Notes: generated by a model not told the origin, from the sequence alone. A stretch of DNA of 64,000 nucleotides from Bradyrhizobium sp. CSA112 (GCF_029051645.1 NZ_JAACFS010000012.1:62001-126000); one strand, 5' to 3'. Shown: positions 56,008 through 64,000, numbered from the stretch's first letter. Translations and numbers: made by a program.

Positions 56008-57537
56008 ATGAGATCACGGTCCCAATCGGATCGTGGTCCAGTGGCTGATTTGACGCATCGTGCACAACGGCGCGAGGGGAACACGGGCTGCCGCCTTCTG
56101 GCTGCGCCGGCGCTTTTGTGTGCCGCGCTTACACTTTCTTCCTGTGGAAATCTCGGAAAGCTTGAGACCGCCGCGCCGACGGTTGCGGCGCCGAAGCCGA
56201 GCCGCATCGTCGCGCAGACCCCTGCGAGCGAACGCGAGCACGAGCGCATTCTCGCCTCTTATGGCGGCGCCTATGACGACCCCAAGCTCGCCACCCTGAT
56301 CGGCAAGACCGTCGACCGGCTGGTCGCGGCCTCCGACCGGCCTGACCAGGCCTACCGGGTGACCATCCTCAATTCCGGCGCGGTGAACGCCTTCGCGCTG
56401 CCGACCGGCCAGCTCTATGTGACGCGCGGGCTGGTGGCGCTTGCCAGCGACACTTCCGAATTGTCCTCGGTGCTGAGCCATGAAATGGCGCATGTGCTGG
56501 CCAAGCATGCCTCGATCCGGGAGGACCAGGCGCGGCAGGCGGCAGTGGTGACCCGTGTCGTCACCGACATGAGCAACGACCCTGATCTGACGGCGCTGGC
56601 GCTGGCGAAAACGAAGCTGACGATGGCGAGCTTCTCGCGCGCGCAGGAATTCGAGGCCGACGGCATCGGCGTCGGCATTGCGGCCCGCGCGCGTTTCGAT
56701 CCCTATGGCGCGGCGCGCTTCCTCGCCGCGATGGAACGCAACGCGGCGCTGAAGGCCGGCAAAACGTCGCTCGATCCGCGCGCGCAGGATTTCCTGTCCT
56801 CTCATCCGGCAACGCCCGAACGCGTGCAGAACGCGCAGGCCAGCGCCCGGCAATACACCTCTCCGCAGAACGGCGAGCGCGACCGCGAGACCTACCTCGC
56901 CGCGATCGACAACATTGTCTATGGCGAGGACCCCAGCGAAGGTTTCGTGCGCGGCCGGCGGTTCCTGCATCCCAAGCTCGGTTTCACCTTTGCAGCGCCC
57001 GAAACGTTCACGCTGGATAACACCGCGCAGGCCGTGATCGGCGTGCGCGAGGGCGGCACGCAGGCCATGCGCTTCGACGTGGTGCGTGTGCCGGCCGAAC
57101 AGTCGCTTGCCGATTATCTCAATTCCGGCTGGATGGAAGGCGTCGACAAGGGCTCGACCGAAGACTTCATGATCAACGGTTTCCCGGTGGCTTCGGCTTC
57201 CGCGAACGGCGACCAGTGGCAGTTCAAGGTCTTTGCGTTGCGTTACGGCAGCGACGTCTACCGCTTCATCTTCGCCGCCAAGCAGCGCAACACCGAAAGC
57301 GAGCGCAATGCGCGCGAGACCGTGAACTCGTTCCGCCGCCTGACGCTCGACGAAATCCAGGCCGCGCGCCCGCTGCGCATCAAGGTCATCACCGTGCAGC
57401 CCGGCGACACCGTGGAATCGCTCTCCCATCGCATGACCGGCGTCGACCGCCCCGCCGAGCGCTTCCGCATCCTCAACGGGCTGGACCAGCACGCCCAGGT
57501 CAAGCCGCGCGATCGCGTGAAGATCGTGGTGGATTGA
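56008..57537 (+). CDS. M48-family metalloprotease lipoprotein with C-terminal LysM-like region
   Basis: 509 aa. The leader ends in lipobox LSSC (Cys46), so it is a periplasm-facing lipoprotein; a GTG at 56041 is an alternative start. Zinc protease motif HEMAH at 158-162 and the third ligand in FEADGIGVG (Glu216). The core segment AFALPTGQLYVTRGLVALASDTSELSSVLSHEMAHVLAKHAS is typical of M48 (BepA/LoiP-like) proteases of envelope quality control. The middle third (about 310-450) is a separate domain of unknown role. The end IKVITVQPGDTVESLSHRMTGVDRPAERFRILNGL resembles a LysM-type peptidoglycan-binding element. Confidence 0.9.
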   Translation: MRSRSQSDRGPVADLTHRAQRREGNTGCRLLAAPALLCAALTLSSCGNLGKLETAAPTVAAPKPSRIVAQTPASEREHERILASYGGAYDDPKLATLIGKTVDRLVAASDRPDQAYRVTILNSGAVNAFALPTGQLYVTRGLVALASDTSELSSVLSHEMAHVLAKHASIREDQARQAAVVTRVVTDMSNDPDLTALALAKTKLTMASFSRAQEFEADGIGVGIAARARFDPYGAARFLAAMERNAALKAGKTSLDPRAQDFLSSHPATPERVQNAQASARQYTSPQNGERDRETYLAAIDNIVYGEDPSEGFVRGRRFLHPKLGFTFAAPETFTLDNTAQAVIGVREGGTQAMRFDVVRVPAEQSLADYLNSGWMEGVDKGSTEDFMINGFPVASASANGDQWQFKVFALRYGSDVYRFIFAAKQRNTESERNARETVNSFRRLTLDEIQAARPLRIKVITVQPGDTVESLSHRMTGVDRPAERFRILNGLDQHAQVKPRDRVKIVVD

Positions 57538-57557
57538 GGCGCGGGCACTCGCTACCT

Positions 57558-57692
57558 CGTCATTGCGAGCGCAAGCAATCCAGGGCCGAGCAAACGGCGT
57601 GGATTGCTTCGTCGCTTCAGCGCAAAATTGCTTTGCAATTTTGTCGCGAGCTCCCTTGCGCAAACGCTTCGCGTTTGTCGCAGGCAATGACG
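57558..57692. repeat. Inverted repeat family B copy 3, expanded
   Basis: Ends CGTCATTGCGAGCGCAAGCA ATCC and GGCAATGACG. The middle holds extra dyads, GCAAAATTGCTTTGCAATTTTG and GCGCAAACGCTTCGCGTTTG. A degenerate family A right end (GCAGGGACGACG, near 57732-57743) follows. Convergent gap after the protease gene. Confidence 0.8.
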
Positions 57693-57770
57693 TGGAGAGC
57701 GCGACATAGTCACCGCGTTGTCCTGGCCTAAGCAGGGACGACGTGTTGGGAAAGTTCGTACAATCCAAAT

Positions 57771-58166
57771 CTACTCGGTAATCACACGCGCGCGCCAACG
57801 CGCCTCGAAACTATTGGCCTCGAAACTATTGGCATCGTCGAGCAGCCGCGCCTGTGCATCCATAGGATCGCTACGTATCTCCGTGGCGGCGACGACGGGT
57901 ACCGCGACGACTTTGGCTTGCGCGGGCACCACATCGGCTTTCGCTTGCGCCGGGGCCACTGCAGGCCACTGCAACAATGATTTCGAGATCACGGTCTTGC
58001 CGGCGTACCAGCATTTTCGGCCGTCGATCAGCCGCCAGGACCAATGCCCTTGCGCCTTCGCTGGCCGCGCGACACTGCATTCCATGGCCTTTGCGTTTGC
58101 AGCGCCAACCGGCGCGAAAGCAGCCATGCAAGCGACGACAAGGACTGGCAGAATTTGTCTCTTCAT
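57771..58166 (-). CDS. Small exported hypothetical protein with tandem 15-bp duplication
   Basis: 131 aa from ATG 58166 with GCAGGGGTG upstream. Signal peptide MKRQILPVLVVACMAAFAPVGAANA, two Cys in a short domain (AMECSVARPAKAQGHWSWRLIDGRKCWYAGKTVISKSLLQW), then an Ala/Val/Pro-rich tail. The tail contains NSFEA twice, caused by an exact 15-base tandem repeat at 57802-57831. The GHWSWRLIDGRKCWYAG core is a pattern I have seen in small Bradyrhizobium exported proteins; function unknown. Confidence 0.72.
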   Translation of the reverse strand: MKRQILPVLVVACMAAFAPVGAANAKAMECSVARPAKAQGHWSWRLIDGRKCWYAGKTVISKSLLQWPAVAPAQAKADVVPAQAKVVAVPVVAATEIRSDPMDAQARLLDDANSFEANSFEARWRARVITE

Positions 58167-58436
58167 TGAACACCCCTGCGGTTCAATTAGACGCGGACGG
58201 GAGCCTCTCTTTTAAATTTGGTCGCAAATGGCCGAAAATTTGGCCACATTCCGGGCGAACGGCGGCACGGTGGGTTGAGGCAAGGCGCGTTACCACCATT
58301 CGTGTGCGAGCGACTTGCCAGCTTCGCGAAGGCGGAAGCAATCCAAGGTCCCGCAAACCATGGTGGATGGCTTCGTCGCGGAGCCGTTTATCGGAGGCGC
58401 AATCGCGCGACCGAATGGCGTAAAGCGACACGGTGA

Positions 58437-58556
58437 TCAGGAACAGATCCAGATGATCGCGGCCGCAATCGGGACGCCCAAGCCAATTGCGCCGACAATT
58501 GCCAGGGCGAACTCGGAAAGCAGATTTGCTTGGGGTCGTGCATCAGGTAACGACAT
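58437..58556 (-). CDS. Possible 39-residue membrane protein
   Basis: From ATG 58556, with GGGAG eight bases upstream, the frame reads MSLPDARPQANLLSEFALAI followed by VGAIGLGVPIAAAIIWICS and a TGA. That is a short polar start and one hydrophobic helix rich in Gly/Ala/Ile, ending in Cys-Ser. Ribosome site, composition and helix make a real small protein plausible, but I do not recognise a family. The rest of 58167-58766 holds a degenerate family B fragment (GGAAGCAATCC near 58330 and GGATGGCTTCGTCGC near 58364) and nothing else I can support. Confidence 0.5.
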   Translation of the reverse strand: MSLPDARPQANLLSEFALAIVGAIGLGVPIAAAIIWICS

Positions 58557-58766
58557 GGCGTTACTCCCTGGGCCCCTGCGAGCCTTGGCTCGCCCCCGGA
58601 TGAACCATCAGCCGTCTTCGGGCCAAGGCCCTGGCGACTCATCCGAGATGCTGAGCCGTTATGGTTAATGAAAGGCTAACAGGCGGCGTGAACTGTCTGC
58701 GGCCTCTTTGCAGGTTATGGCGCGTCCGAAGGAAAGTGACGGCTTGCGCGGGGGCGCAACCCAGCA

Positions 58767-58794
58767 AAAAGCCCGGTCTTGCGACCGGGCTTTT
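58767..58794. terminator. Intrinsic terminator downstream of carD
   Basis: AAAAGCCCGGTC-TTGC-GACCGGGCTTTT, a perfect 12-base stem with A and T flanks, 29 bases beyond the carD stop on the minus strand. Its symmetry makes it usable in both directions. Confidence 0.88.
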
Positions 58795-58822
58795 CGTTTC
58801 AATCCCTGGAATTGGGATCCTT

Positions 58823-59764
58823 TCAGGCAGCCTCATCCGCCACGGCAGCGTCGTCACCGTCGGCTTCGACATCAGCCTCGTCGGCTTCGCCGTCAGCCCC
58901 GGTTGCCTCGGCCTTGGCGCCGCGGCGCGGGCTCTTGGCGAGCTGGCTCTCGATTTCCTTGACCGCTTCGGTCTCCGTCGAATGCTGGACGACGGCGATT
59001 TCGCGCGACAGCCGATCGAGCGCGGCTTCATAGAGCTGGCGTTCGCTGTAGGACTGTTCAGGCTGCGATTCCGAACGGTAGAGATCGCGAACCACTTCGG
59101 CGATCGCGACGATGTCGCCCGAATTAATCTTCGCTTCGTATTCCTGCGCCCGGCGCGACCACATCGTGCGCTTGACGCGTGCGCGGCCCTTGAGGGTTTC
59201 CAGCGCCCTCTTGACCAGCGCCGGCTCGGACAGCTTGCGCATGCCGACATTGGCGACCTTGGCGGTCGGCACGCGGAGCGTCATCTTGTCCTTCATGAAA
59301 TTGATCACGAACAACTCGAGCTTGGCGCCCGCGATCTCCTGCTCCTCGATGGCCAGGATCTGGCCAACGCCGTGAGCGGGATAGACCACGAATTCATTGG
59401 CCTTAAAGCCCTGACGCTGGGTCACGACCTTCTTCGGCTCCTCGACACGCGGCGCGGCAGCGGCCGGCTTGACGGGAGCCTTCGGCGCAACGGCGGCTTT
59501 CGGGGGCGCAGCCTTCACCGCGGCCTTCACGGGAGCTTTGGCGGTAACTTTCGACGCAGTGGTCTTCGAACCCGCCGCTTTCGCGGCAGTCTTGGCAGTC
59601 TTTTCTGGCATTGCGCTTCTTTTGTTCTTTGAGGACTTTGTGGCCGCAACCTTCCTGGCGACCTTTACGGTTGCCTTGGCACGGCCTTTGGTTGCGCTGC
59701 GGCTGGCCGGAGCGGCTTTTTTCGTGGTCTTGGAAGCACTCTTTTTACGCGTTTTCTGTGACAC
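58823..59764 (-). CDS. carD: CarD-family transcriptional regulator with histone H1-like N-terminal tail
   Basis: 313 aa from GTG 59764; ATG 59611 (262 aa) is the alternative. I prefer the longer form because residues 1-51 have the same Lys/Ala-rich make-up as the rest of the tail and the promoter at 59865 leaves a short leader. Tail 1-115 is of the histone H1 type (KKAAPASRSATKGRAKATVK and so on). The CarD domain follows: FKANEFVVYPAHGVGQILAIEEQEIAGAKLELFVINFMKDKMTLRVPTAKVANVGMRKLSEP (polymerase-binding Tudor-like part), then the helical DNA-binding part with VKRTMWSRRAQEYEAKINSGD. An acidic tail ends it. CarD binds RNA polymerase beta and stabilises open complexes at rRNA and other promoters. 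Confidence 0.9.
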   Translation of the reverse strand: MSQKTRKKSASKTTKKAAPASRSATKGRAKATVKVARKVAATKSSKNKRSAMPEKTAKTAAKAAGSKTTASKVTAKAPVKAAVKAAPPKAAVAPKAPVKPAAAAPRVEEPKKVVTQRQGFKANEFVVYPAHGVGQILAIEEQEIAGAKLELFVINFMKDKMTLRVPTAKVANVGMRKLSEPALVKRALETLKGRARVKRTMWSRRAQEYEAKINSGDIVAIAEVVRDLYRSESQPEQSYSERQLYEAALDRLSREIAVVQHSTETEAVKEIESQLAKSPRRGAKAEATGADGEADEADVEADGDDAAVADEAA

Positions 59765-59855
59765 AGCCTGCGCGCGGAACTGCCACGCCCCTGTTCGATG
59801 TTTTTACGGGTAACCCACCGGGGCCAAATGGTACGCATGGCCAGGTTCGGCTTAT

Positions 59856-59892
59856 AATGTGCTCAATATAGCACATTTTCCGCAAAAATCAA
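59856..59892 (-). promoter_or_regulatory. carD promoter with overlapping palindrome
   Basis: On the minus strand: TTGATT (59892-59887), 16-base spacer, TATATT (59870-59865). An inverted repeat AATGTGCT-CAATAT-AGCACATT (59856-59877) covers the -10, a possible operator for an unidentified repressor. Nothing else is recognised between 59765 and 60025. Confidence 0.55.
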
Positions 59893-60025
59893 TGATTTAC
59901 GCCCGGTTCCGGACCTTTACGGGCCGTTTCCGTCATAAGACCGCTAACAGGGTTAAATCCGCCAGGCTGGTTCGGTTCAGATTGGGGCAGAAAACAGGCT
60001 CTACGAGCCGAGCTTATCCACAGGC

Positions 60026-60364
60026 TTAATCGCCAGCGCCGGGTTCCTTGGAAAAATATTTCTCGAACTTGCCTTCCACGCCTTCAAATTCTTTCGCGTC
60101 GGCCGGTGCATCCTTCTTCTGGGTGATGTTGGGCCAGCTCTTGGCGTACTCGGTGTTGACCTCGAGCCATTTCTCCAGGCCGGGCTCGGTGTCCGGCTTG
60201 ATGGCGTCGGCGGGGCATTCGGGTTCGCAGACGCCGCAGTCGATGCATTCGTCGGGATGGATGACCAGCATGTTCTCGCCCTCGTAGAAGCAGTCGACGG
60301 GGCAGACTTCAACGCAGTCGGTATATTTGCATTTGATGCAGGCTTCAGTGACGACGTAAGTCAT
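60026..60364 (-). CDS. fdxA: 7Fe-8S ferredoxin FdxA
   Basis: 112 aa. Small soluble electron carrier with one [3Fe-4S] and one [4Fe-4S] cluster. Cysteines are at 9, 12, 17, 21 and 25 ([19 protein letters not shown]) and at 40, 43, 46 and 50 ([18 protein letters not shown]). The C-terminal extension ([34 protein letters not shown]) is typical of alphaproteobacterial FdxA. The carD-fdxA-S4-helicase order is a conserved neighbourhood in this group as I know it, without a shown functional link. Confidence 0.96.
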   Translation of the reverse strand: MTYVVTEACIKCKYTDCVEVCPVDCFYEGENMLVIHPDECIDCGVCEPECPADAIKPDTEPGLEKWLEVNTEYAKSWPNITQKKDAPADAKEFEGVEGKFEKYFSKEPGAGD

Positions 60365-60500
60365 CCAGGGCTCCGAACAAGGCTCCGAAACGGATCAGTT
60401 TTCCGGGGTTGGCGTAGCGCATGCGGTGCGCTGCCGCAAGGGAAGCGGCGGCCCTCTGGCGGCCGTTTTTCAGGCGTCCCTGCGAGCCCAATCCAGATAG

Positions 60501-60770
60501 TTATTGTTTGACGTTCTGCAAATCATCGTAGAGCACGCGCGCGGCCGCAGCATCGCCCCGCCGCTCGGAAAATCCCACCACTTTGAGAATGCGCACGCTG
60601 CGATCGAGCCCGATCGTCAAGACGTCGCCGATCTTCACCGAGTGGCCGGGCGCTGTTTCGCGCACGCCGTTGATGCGCACATGACCGGCTTCGACGAGGG
60701 CGGCAGCCGAGGTGCGGGCCTTCACCACCCGCGCGTGCCACAGCCATTTATCGAGACGCTGCCGCTCCAA
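60501..60770 (-). CDS. S4-domain RNA-binding protein (HslR/RqcP-like)
   Basis: 89 aa. S4 fold: RLDKWLWHARVVKARTSAAALVEAGHVRINGVRETAPGHSVKIGDVLTIGLDRSVRILKVVGF. HslR-type proteins bind 50S subunits carrying stalled peptidyl-tRNA and aid recycling. It is directly downstream of the helicase gene on the same strand, with 100 bases between that hold repeat F2, so the pair probably works in RNA metabolism and may share a transcript. Confidence 0.9.
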   Translation of the reverse strand: MERQRLDKWLWHARVVKARTSAAALVEAGHVRINGVRETAPGHSVKIGDVLTIGLDRSVRILKVVGFSERRGDAAAARVLYDDLQNVKQ

Positions 60771-60789
60771 CGACCTTCCCGTAGTCTAT

Positions 60790-60868
60790 TTTTGACGCGT
60801 TTTCTTGAACGCGAACCGGTACCCACCCCGGATCAAGTCCAGGGCAGGCTTTCGCTCGAAAACGCTAC
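60790..60868. repeat. Rhizobiales-type repeat, family F copy 2
   Basis: TTTTTGACGCGTTTTCTTGA, ACGCGAACCGGTACCCACCC and GCTCGAAAACGCT match copy 1 (41154-41260) in inverse orientation. It fills the gap between the helicase stop and the S4 start and would be transcribed with both. Confidence 0.75.
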
Positions 60869-60870
60869 GG

Positions 60871-63800
60871 TTACTCCTTGCGGTTGCCCGCAAGCTGTTC
60901 CTTCAGCGCCGCCAGTTTTGCAAATGGCGAATTGGGATCAACCGGACGATCGCGATCGCGTGGGCTCGCACTGGTCGCCCATTGGCGATGCGAGGGGCCG
61001 CTCTCGCGTTTGTCGCGGCCACCCTTGTCGCGGCCGCCGAAATCACGGCCGCCACGCTCGCCCTTGTCGCGACCACCACCCTTGTTGCGGTCGCCCTTGT
61101 TGCGATCGAACTTGTCGCGGCGGTTGTCATTGTCGCGGCCTTTGCCCGCGAAGCGCTCGCGGCCGGGACGATCCTGACGCGTCTCCTGGCGCGCCTCAGC
61201 CGCCGGTGCGCCCTCTGCCGCCGGCGCCGCGGTGGCGTCCGCCGGCGCGCCCTCGCGCGGCTTGCGGAAATCATTGCGGCGGCCGCGGCGATGACGCTGC
61301 TCGCGCGGTGCGCCCTCGCTGCCTTCGGTGCCAGCTGCTTGCGCGCCTTCCGCCGCGCGGCCGTGGTGGCGCTGGCGACCGCGATCATGATGCGGGCGGC
61401 GCTCGTCAGAACGGCCGCCGGGCCGCCAGACTTCGACGAGTTGCGGCTCAGCCGGCGCATCAGGCTTGGCTTCTGCGGCAGCGGCTTCAGCGGGAGCGGC
61501 TTCAGTGGGAGCTTCGCTCGCCGTTGCAGGCTCAGCCGCAGCTTCCGCGGCGCTGATCGCTTCCGGCGCTTCCTGTTCCGGCGGCGCGTCCGCGATTGCG
61601 GCTTCCGCCGGCGTGGTCTCGACGGGCGCCGGCTCGACCTCAGAAGCAGGCTCTTCGCTGGCGGGCGGAGCCAGCGAGACCTCCGGCAGCAGTGAGGCCG
61701 ACGACGCGGGCTTGCTCTCCACCGGCAGTTCGGCGGCGACTTCTTCCGCCGGCGTCTCGGATGTTGCTTCGGCGGTTGCCTCCACCGGCGGGGTCTCCGC
61801 GGAGACGGTCTCGACCACCTCGACCGGTGCGGCGGGCTTCGGCGGCAATGGCGGACGGCGGTCCATGCGATAGCCGAGCGCGCGCAGGATCGAGGCAAAG
61901 TCCTCGCCTGCCGAACCGGTGAGCGAGGTCATCGCCTGCGTCACCACAAAGCCGCGGCCGTCGAATGCGCCGGTCGGCTTTTCGCCCGGCGAACTCTCGC
62001 GCCAGGCCAGCGCGGGACGAATGAGATCGGCGAGACGCTCCAAAATATCGACGCGCACCGCGCGCTCGCCGCACTGGCGATAGCCGAGCACGCGATAGGC
62101 ATCGCGCGGCAACGCCTTGTCGACCGGGAACGAGGTGCGCCCCGAACTCGCCAGATGCTGCGCGCCTGAGAGCGCGGACATGTCGACATTGTCCTGCTTC
62201 TCGGCCCACAGCAGCGAGGCCAGCGCCCGCGCCGCGGGTTTCAAGAGCCCAGGGAAATAGATGTGATAGGCGCCGAAGCGCACGCCGTATTTGCGCAGCG
62301 TCGCGCGCGAGGCCTGGTCGAGATCCTTCATCTCGGCGGAAATCTTCGAGCGCTCCAGCACGCCGAGCGCCTCGACGAGCTGGAACGCGATACCGCGCCC
62401 GATGCCCGCGATGTCCTCGGCCTTGGAGAGGCCGAACAGCGGGCCGAGCAGCTTTTCGATATGCGTCTTCAGCCATAGATCGAGCCGCGTCTGCACGGCT
62501 TCGCGCGATGCGCCGGAGAGCCGATCGTCGGCAATGATGCGCAAGCGCGGATGCAGCGCGTCGTCGGCCGCGACGAGCTTTGCGACCGCATCGCCGGTCC
62601 AGCGAATGGTGCCGTCGGATGTCAGCACGAACTGGTCGTCGGGGGCCGCGGCAAGCTTTGTGGCGCGCGCGTCGATCTCGCTTGCGAGCACCTGCTGCGC
62701 AGCGGCCTGCAACGCCTTGGCATCCGAGCCGGCTTCCGCCGCATCGGGCGCAAAGGTAAATCCATCGAGCCGGCCGATCGCGTGGCCCTCAACAATCACT
62801 TCGCCGGTCTTGCCAATTTCCGTATTCAAAACTGAGTTCTCCCGCAGGCGGCGCATCAATACACTGGTACGGCGGTCAACGAAACGCTCCGTAAGCCGTT
62901 CATGTAGCGCATCGGATAATTTATTTTCGACCTCCCGCGTGATCCCCTGCCAGTGGTCGGGGTCGGACAGCCAGTCCGGGCGGTTGGCGACGAAGGTCCA
63001 GGTGCGGATTTGCGCGATCCGGCCCGACAGCGTGTCGATATCGCCGGTCACGCGGTCGGCCTGGTCGACCTGGGCGGCAAACCATGCGTCAGGTATGCGA
63101 CCCCTTTTCATCAGGAAACCATAGAGCGTGGTCACAAGTTCGGCATGGGCAGCCGGCGCGATCTTGCGGTAATCCGGGATCTGGCAGGCGTCCCACAGCC
63201 GTTCCACGGCTTGAGCGCCGTGGGCCATGTCCCTCACCTCGCCGTCGCGCGCGGCGTGATCGAGCACGCGCAGATCTTCGGCAATCGGCGCGCGGGTCAA
63301 GGCCTCGTGTCCCGGCGGCAGCGCCAGCGACACCTGCAGGGCGCCGAGCGAGGAGAAATCCAGCTTCGAATTCCGCCACTGCAGCATTTTGACGCTGTCA
63401 AACGTGTGGTTCTGCAGCGCGTTCACCAGTTCCGGCTCGAACGGCGCGCAGCGCCCCGTGGTGCCGAAGGTGCCGTTGCGCGTGGCGCGCCCCGCACGGC
63501 CCGCGATCTGCGCAAACTCGGCCGGATTGAGCCTTCGGAACTGATAGCCGTCATACTTGCGGTCGGAAGCAAACGCGACGTGATCGACGTCGAGATTGAG
63601 CCCCATGCCGACCGCGTCGGTCGCAACGAGATAATCGACATCGCCGTTCTGGAACATTGCGACCTGCGCATTGCGCGTGCGCGGTGAGAGCGAGCCGAGC
63701 ACGACCGCGGCGCCGCCATGCTGCCTGCGGATCAATTCGGCGATGGCGTAGACTTCATCGGCCGAGAACGCGACGATCGCGGTGCGGCGCGCCTGGCGCG

Positions 63801-64000
63801 TGATCTTGCGGTCACCGGCGAATTCGAGCTGCGACAATCGCGGCCGCGTGATGATGGAAGCGCCGGGCAACAGCCGCTCGACGATGGGCCGCATCGTCGC
63901 AGCGCCGAGCAGCAGCGTCTCGTCGCGGCCGCGGCGATGCAGGATGCGGTCGGTGAAGACATGCCCGCGCTCGAGATCGGCTGCGATCTGGATTTCATCG
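60871..64000 (-). CDS. SUV3-like DExH RNA/DNA helicase with long disordered tail (5' end beyond window)
   Basis: At least 1043 codons, open to the right edge; the N-terminal helicase half including Walker A is outside. The first visible residues are DEIQIAADLERGHVFTDRILHRRG, the DEIQ box of the SUV3/MgpS-like family. Then come the second RecA domain with TAIVAFSADEVYAIAELIRRQHGG, LVATDAVGMGLNLDVDHVAFASDRKYDG and QIAGRAGRATRNGTFG (motif VI). A helical region reaches about 690 codons into the visible part. The last 300 or so are first Ala/Glu/Pro-rich, then Arg/Gly/Asp/Lys-rich (RGGRDFGGRDKGGRDKRE), a probable RNA-binding disordered tail. Likely role: RNA remodelling or decay. Confidence 0.92.
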   Translation of the reverse strand, partial: DEIQIAADLERGHVFTDRILHRRGRDETLLLGAATMRPIVERLLPGASIITRPRLSQLEFAGDRKITRQARRTAIVAFSADEVYAIAELIRRQHGGAAVVLGSLSPRTRNAQVAMFQNGDVDYLVATDAVGMGLNLDVDHVAFASDRKYDGYQFRRLNPAEFAQIAGRAGRATRNGTFGTTGRCAPFEPELVNALQNHTFDSVKMLQWRNSKLDFSSLGALQVSLALPPGHEALTRAPIAEDLRVLDHAARDGEVRDMAHGAQAVERLWDACQIPDYRKIAPAAHAELVTTLYGFLMKRGRIPDAWFAAQVDQADRVTGDIDTLSGRIAQIRTWTFVANRPDWLSDPDHWQGITREVENKLSDALHERLTERFVDRRTSVLMRRLRENSVLNTEIGKTGEVIVEGHAIGRLDGFTFAPDAAEAGSDAKALQAAAQQVLASEIDARATKLAAAPDDQFVLTSDGTIRWTGDAVAKLVAADDALHPRLRIIADDRLSGASREAVQTRLDLWLKTHIEKLLGPLFGLSKAEDIAGIGRGIAFQLVEALGVLERSKISAEMKDLDQASRATLRKYGVRFGAYHIYFPGLLKPAARALASLLWAEKQDNVDMSALSGAQHLASSGRTSFPVDKALPRDAYRVLGYRQCGERAVRVDILERLADLIRPALAWRESSPGEKPTGAFDGRGFVVTQAMTSLTGSAGEDFASILRALGYRMDRRPPLPPKPAAPVEVVETVSAETPPVEATAEATSETPAEEVAAELPVESKPASSASLLPEVSLAPPASEEPASEVEPAPVETTPAEAAIADAPPEQEAPEAISAAEAAAEPATASEAPTEAAPAEAAAAEAKPDAPAEPQLVEVWRPGGRSDERRPHHDRGRQRHHGRAAEGAQAAGTEGSEGAPREQRHRRGRRNDFRKPREGAPADATAAPAAEGAPAAEARQETRQDRPGRERFAGKGRDNDNRRDKFDRNKGDRNKGGGRDKGERGGRDFGGRDKGGRDKRESGPSHRQWATSASPRDRDRPVDPNSPFAKLAALKEQLAGNRKE

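Noticed and set aside
56014-57798. 594-codon minus-strand frame
   Set aside because: Antisense to the M48 protease gene. It runs through the repeat region after the stop and has no domain.
60804-61695. Plus-strand frames rich in Ala/Val/Leu opposite the helicase tail, looking like membrane proteins
   Set aside because: They mirror the Arg/Gly/Asp/Ala codons of the helicase tail; hydrophobic look is a strand artefact.
1-64000. CRISPR arrays, rRNA operons, prophage or plasmid replication genes
   Set aside because: None found: the repeats are dyads in gaps, not regularly spaced direct repeats, and no cas, phage or rep gene is recognisable.

Overview
This is a GC-rich 64 kb chromosomal segment from an alphaproteobacterium of the Bradyrhizobium / Nitrobacteraceae type. 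The evidence is the gene content (CoA-dependent aromatic and acyl catabolism, Bug and NMT1-type binding proteins, a hopanoid-type RND transporter, CarD next to fdxA, an S4 protein and a SUV3-like helicase), an EcfG-style GGAAC/TGTT stress promoter, and many intergenic palindromic repeats whose translations (SLRAKRSNP, MGPCVRRDD) are familiar from Bradyrhizobium annotations. The species call is inference.

Left to right: an RND efflux pair (1-4357, cut at the left edge); small secreted proteins (4.5-5.2 kb); an aromatic-acid cluster (5.4-10.6 kb) with a flavin monooxygenase, a benzoate-type CoA ligase, a MarR regulator, a zeta-class GST isomerase and gentisate dioxygenase, two promoters of which share an AGTATACTGTCAA site; an ABC importer with a flavin oxidoreductase and divergent LysR (10.8-16.2 kb); aspartate dehydrogenase, enoyl-CoA hydratase, a His/Gly-rich LTXXQ protein, an ApbA reductase, bioB, an SDR, an Asp/Glu racemase-family protein and hydrolases (16.2-24.1 kb); a RoxA-like di-haem cytochrome (24.3-26.2 kb) and an HSL esterase.

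From 27736 to 35252 lies a 7.5 kb segment bounded by a 51-bp direct repeat of the 3' half of tRNA-Arg(CCT). The intact tRNA is at the right end and a cut copy at the left. It carries a response-regulator fragment, an aaeBXA-like efflux operon and an hpnN-like RND transporter, but no integrase. It holds none of the repeat families scattered through the rest of the window. I read it as an integrated island that has lost, or never had, its own recombinase.

Right of the island: a PRC-barrel protein behind a stress promoter; a Bug/cupin/RraA cluster and an AraC regulator (36.3-39.8 kb); small exported proteins; a second ApbA reductase; YidB-like and YmgE-like proteins; an acyl-CoA cluster (two acyl-CoA dehydrogenases, two hydratases, VOC protein, SDR, 43.5-49.4 kb); an orphan branched-chain-type binding protein; a 1116-residue cyclase/ATPase; a frameshifted VOC gene; a nuclease-like protein lacking the usual catalytic Glu; an M48 lipoprotein protease; then carD, fdxA, an S4-domain gene and the SUV3-like helicase cut at the right edge.

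At least eight families of short paired-hairpin repeats occupy gaps between genes. They fall in most convergent gaps and in several co-directional gaps, and in none of the divergent promoter gaps. One copy supplies the stop codon and C-terminal tail of a gene.
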